Shown here: piece after piece, positions 5,601 to 6,790 of the stretch
Layout: the number at the start of each line of letters is the position of its first letter
Position numbering within the stretch: position 1 is the stretch's first letter
From: an uncultured Victivallales bacterium
GTDB taxonomy: Bacteria > Verrucomicrobiota > Lentisphaeria > Oligosphaerales > JAFGRS01
NCBI GenBank assembly: GCA_903834675.1
Contig: CAILKC010000576.1
Location: forward strand, 1 to 6,790
Direction of reading: 5' to 3'
DNA: 6,790 nt
Made by a program: the position numbers and the translations under genes
The notes under the pieces: generated by a model
What the model was told of the DNA's origin: nothing
What the model saw: only the letters and a program-made list of their open reading frames with translations
Databases searched by the model: none

Positions 5601-6787
5601 GTGATCTTCTGGCGCAGGGCGGGGAGGTCGTTCCGCGAGAAGTAGAAGCCAAAAGGCACGCCGTCCGTCAGCACATCCTGGGTCGGCAGGCGTGGCCGCA
5701 CGTCGTGGGTGGCAGGCCGCCAGACCGGCCCGAATGGCGGGCTGCCCCGCCGATGACCGACGATCCACTGCAGGATGCTGATGACCTCACGGCCTGCCTC
5801 CGTCCGCCGTGCGCCTGGGAGGTCGCCGGCTTCCAGGCGGACGGCCTCCAGACGTTTCCCGTCAAGCGGCAGGGTCAGGTCAGCAAAGCCATCTGCGCCG
5901 GGGCGCTTCGCCTCGCCCTGCACCCAGGTGCCATCCACCTTTGCCCACAGCGTCACGTAGCGCCCCGACGAGCCGGACACATGCCAAACGAGTGCGTCAT
6001 AGGCACTGACGTCGGCGAGCAGCTCACGCTCGAAGACGGCGCGCTGGGAGCGGGTCGGATCCTCCTCATAGATGAACTCCAGCCAGCACCAGTAGGCCCG
6101 ACAGCGCAGCGCTGTACCGGGGGTGGACGCCGCTGGCGTCGGCTTCCAGGCGCTCAGGTCTCGGAAGGTGCTGCTGTAGCTGGCGTCGAGGATGTCCAGG
6201 TTCGGACCGGCAGGATGCAGGGGACTATCGGTGGTCAGGGCCAGGCGCTGCACGAGTAAGACCGAGCCCCCGAACTGCGTGTCCACCCGCTCCAACTCGA
6301 TGCGGCGGATGGCGTCAAAGCCGCGCGGCTGGCCGACCGTGGTGCAGCAGTAGGGCTCGATCTGCAAGTCGTTCTGGCCCCGCCAGTCCACGCTGAAGAT
6401 CAGCTCGTAGCGCTGGTTCGCATCGGGGGCGTGCAAAATGAGGCGCACACGATCACCGGTCATGCGCTCAGAGAACAGGCGCAGCTTCAGCGTGCGCCAA
6501 CCGCTGCCCTCGACCGCGAGGGGACGACCGAGGCGCGGCGTCTCATCCAGCGCCCAACGGAGTGCGGTCTGGCCCGCCGTGCCGGGCATCGGCGCCCGAG
6601 TGGCCGCTTCGCCCCAGGCCGTGACCTCGCCTTTCAGGTCATCCAGGACCAGCTCAGCCGCCTGGGCCAGGACGCCTCCCAGCAGCACGGACAGCACCGT
6701 GGCCAACGTGCCGGTCATCCGCGTGCGTGTCCCGTCTGCGGAACGCCTGACAGACCGTCGGAGGCTAGGCTTGAGGATGAACTCCAT
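2606..6787 (-). CDS. Large secreted heparinase II/III-type protein with NPCBM domain
   Basis: A 1393-residue protein, about twice the size of classical heparinase II. An Arg-rich N-terminus and hydrophobic stretch (residues 25-43, LATVLSVLLGGVLAQA) end at a likely AQA/A cleavage site, so it is probably exported. Residues 45-190 and 199-345 look like two beta-rich, carbohydrate-binding-like domains (inferred). Residues 375-700 match the alpha/alpha-toroid of heparinase/alginate lyases (FYFSRNDLPALRQKI, SNRGAVYSW, EGVGYG with Tyr606). Residues 720-1010 match the Hepar_II_III beta-sandwich (QMVLEAYGERLLLDPG, TRHNIITF). Residues 1150-1235 look Ig-like. Residues 1243-1390 are an NPCBM domain (YLSDFTPLES, YAKGVAMHP, SVGIMDGAGGG, CDHAVWAEA). 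The family signature HxHAD is here RSGAD (Arg755, Gly757, Asp759), while zinc-site-like Asp775 and His795 remain, so lyase activity is uncertain. The start at 6787 gives a charged n-region. ATG 6718 (1370 aa) is an alternative with better codon use but no charge and a weak ribosome site. The gene could also begin beyond the window. Confidence 0.85.
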   Translation of the reverse strand: MEFILKPSLRRSVRRSADGTRTRMTGTLATVLSVLLGGVLAQAAELVLDDLKGEVTAWGEAATRAPMPGTAGQTALRWALDETPRLGRPLAVEGSGWRTLKLRLFSERMTGDRVRLILHAPDANQRYELIFSVDWRGQNDLQIEPYCCTTVGQPRGFDAIRRIELERVDTQFGGSVLLVQRLALTTDSPLHPAGPNLDILDASYSSTFRDLSAWKPTPAASTPGTALRCRAYWCWLEFIYEEDPTRSQRAVFERELLADVSAYDALVWHVSGSSGRYVTLWAKVDGTWVQGEAKRPGADGFADLTLPLDGKRLEAVRLEAGDLPGARRTEAGREVISILQWIVGHRRGSPPFGPVWRPATHDVRPRLPTQDVLTDGVPFGFYFSRNDLPALRQKITSGASAKMWENLKKQADAALSAEPEKVVDEFTHPSMAEFTPASEPSIPYSSWITAPALAYALTGEPRYADIARRGILTVCQIDWWGRGMPARYPFGFSGTLGSQLNQSYTAMYVMQGYDWVYNTFTEAERQLVREAIRDKVYYWMWQSGTRYRDFSNRGAVYSWMFLQSAAVLGDQAPAVDKAKAANLEFLDALVKGYFGQDGAGREGVGYGMGTLGLLQNIACAVAAERKVPVAEYVEGTSLRHALEWFLWMRGTATAPASLLNYSDAHYSGFAVGSPQALFYSHFFHDGQAQSVWEQQHGANPPGDVRTLAWYRPETQAQPEALGLTKLFRSDGFLFWRNGWQYGDTLLAFQGGPATRSGADRNQMVLEAYGERLLLDPGICGYADPEANLFHLSTRHNIITFNDEDQNHRDRQKAAVTTEYLPGEGVEFAESDATLAYASAKRVLRTLAFIRPEYFVVSDVAEAVEPAKIALNLNFGAPPRLEEDGRTLLAEGPRGRLRLVLLAPGAVQTEAHTFRTDIASVPDHHLALSAPGKVVATQFVSLLLPSPSRLPESAKVVRLSCSSGYGASVTVGDRQDLILVAAPEAPERITTEGVEAQARLAVIRRESGKLRVVALLQGTRLEAGGGVSVSASAPTTLSVSYRDDGTVVCRARGPAGTAVSLPVPATATQAWALTLDQTLAPLPCRLESGLARFGLPTAATAYAEAVVVLGATAPPVAAAAPQLTRLTVDGRETPAGPEITAVCEGELPRELAVEVSCADAALDPDSLRVLADGVPLPRGAELKWEPLTATGYRVRVTCQLTAHLQVTPGLIAGHTVTFQVANSALMPKRAEFALHLGAKVAARPGVAYLSDFTPLESFAHGGVTSDHGYWAPAAPLKLNRVIYAKGVAMHPETGRNALAVYDASAWRGKTLQASVGIMDGAGGGSAVFIVQLQTKGGDWREAYRSPAVALGQPPIALAVPLGEAERLRLEVNDAGDGISCDHAVWAEARIGEAK

Positions 6788-6790
6788 GAA

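Noticed and set aside
4367..6259. 630-codon open frame on the plus strand opposite the large secreted gene
   Set aside because: Antisense shadow: high GC removes stops opposite G/C-ending codons. Its translation is Val/Gly/Arg/Ala-rich with no family motif, while the minus strand gives clear heparinase and NPCBM sequence.

Overview
The window is GC-rich throughout (roughly two-thirds G+C by eye), with strongly G/C-ending codons. It holds three substantial protein-coding genes and little intergenic space. The gene content is an amidohydrolase-2 family protein, an aldo/keto reductase fused to a ferredoxin-like tail, and a very large secreted heparinase-II/III-type protein ending in an NPCBM domain. 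This repertoire, together with a compact REP-like palindrome cluster, suggests a high-GC polysaccharide-degrading environmental bacterium of the Planctomycetota, Verrucomicrobiota/Lentisphaerota or Armatimonadota type. That is inferred from gene style only; there is no marker gene here to fix the phylum.

Layout. Bases 1-191 are non-coding and carry three GC-rich hairpins (27-104) that look like a REP-type element. Bases 192-1082 (minus) encode a TIM-barrel metal-dependent hydrolase. Bases 1083-1243 are a divergent intergenic region with a good Shine-Dalgarno for each flanking gene and two clear palindromic elements. Bases 1244-2371 (plus) encode the aldo/keto reductase with eight C-terminal cysteines. 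Bases 2372-2605 lie between two convergent genes; they hold a hairpin at the 3' end of the large gene and a stretch that looks coding on the minus strand but is broken, possibly a gene remnant. Bases 2606-6787 (minus) encode a 1393-residue secreted protein: signal peptide, two N-terminal beta-rich domains, alpha-toroid, heparinase-type beta-sandwich, Ig-like region and NPCBM. Its N-terminus lies almost at the window edge, so the true start cannot be settled.

How the genes may work together (inference). The large protein would act outside the cytoplasm on a polysaccharide, probably uronate-containing if it is a true lyase. The two cytoplasmic enzymes, divergently transcribed from a shared control region, could process small sugar-derived or other metabolites. 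Convergent orientation means the large gene is not in an operon with the other two, so a shared pathway is only a possibility. All three proteins appear to lack one or more residues expected at the active site or metal site of their families. This is the most interesting common theme. I see no CRISPR array, phage gene, toxin-antitoxin pair, transposase, tRNA or rRNA, and no clearly new multi-gene system.
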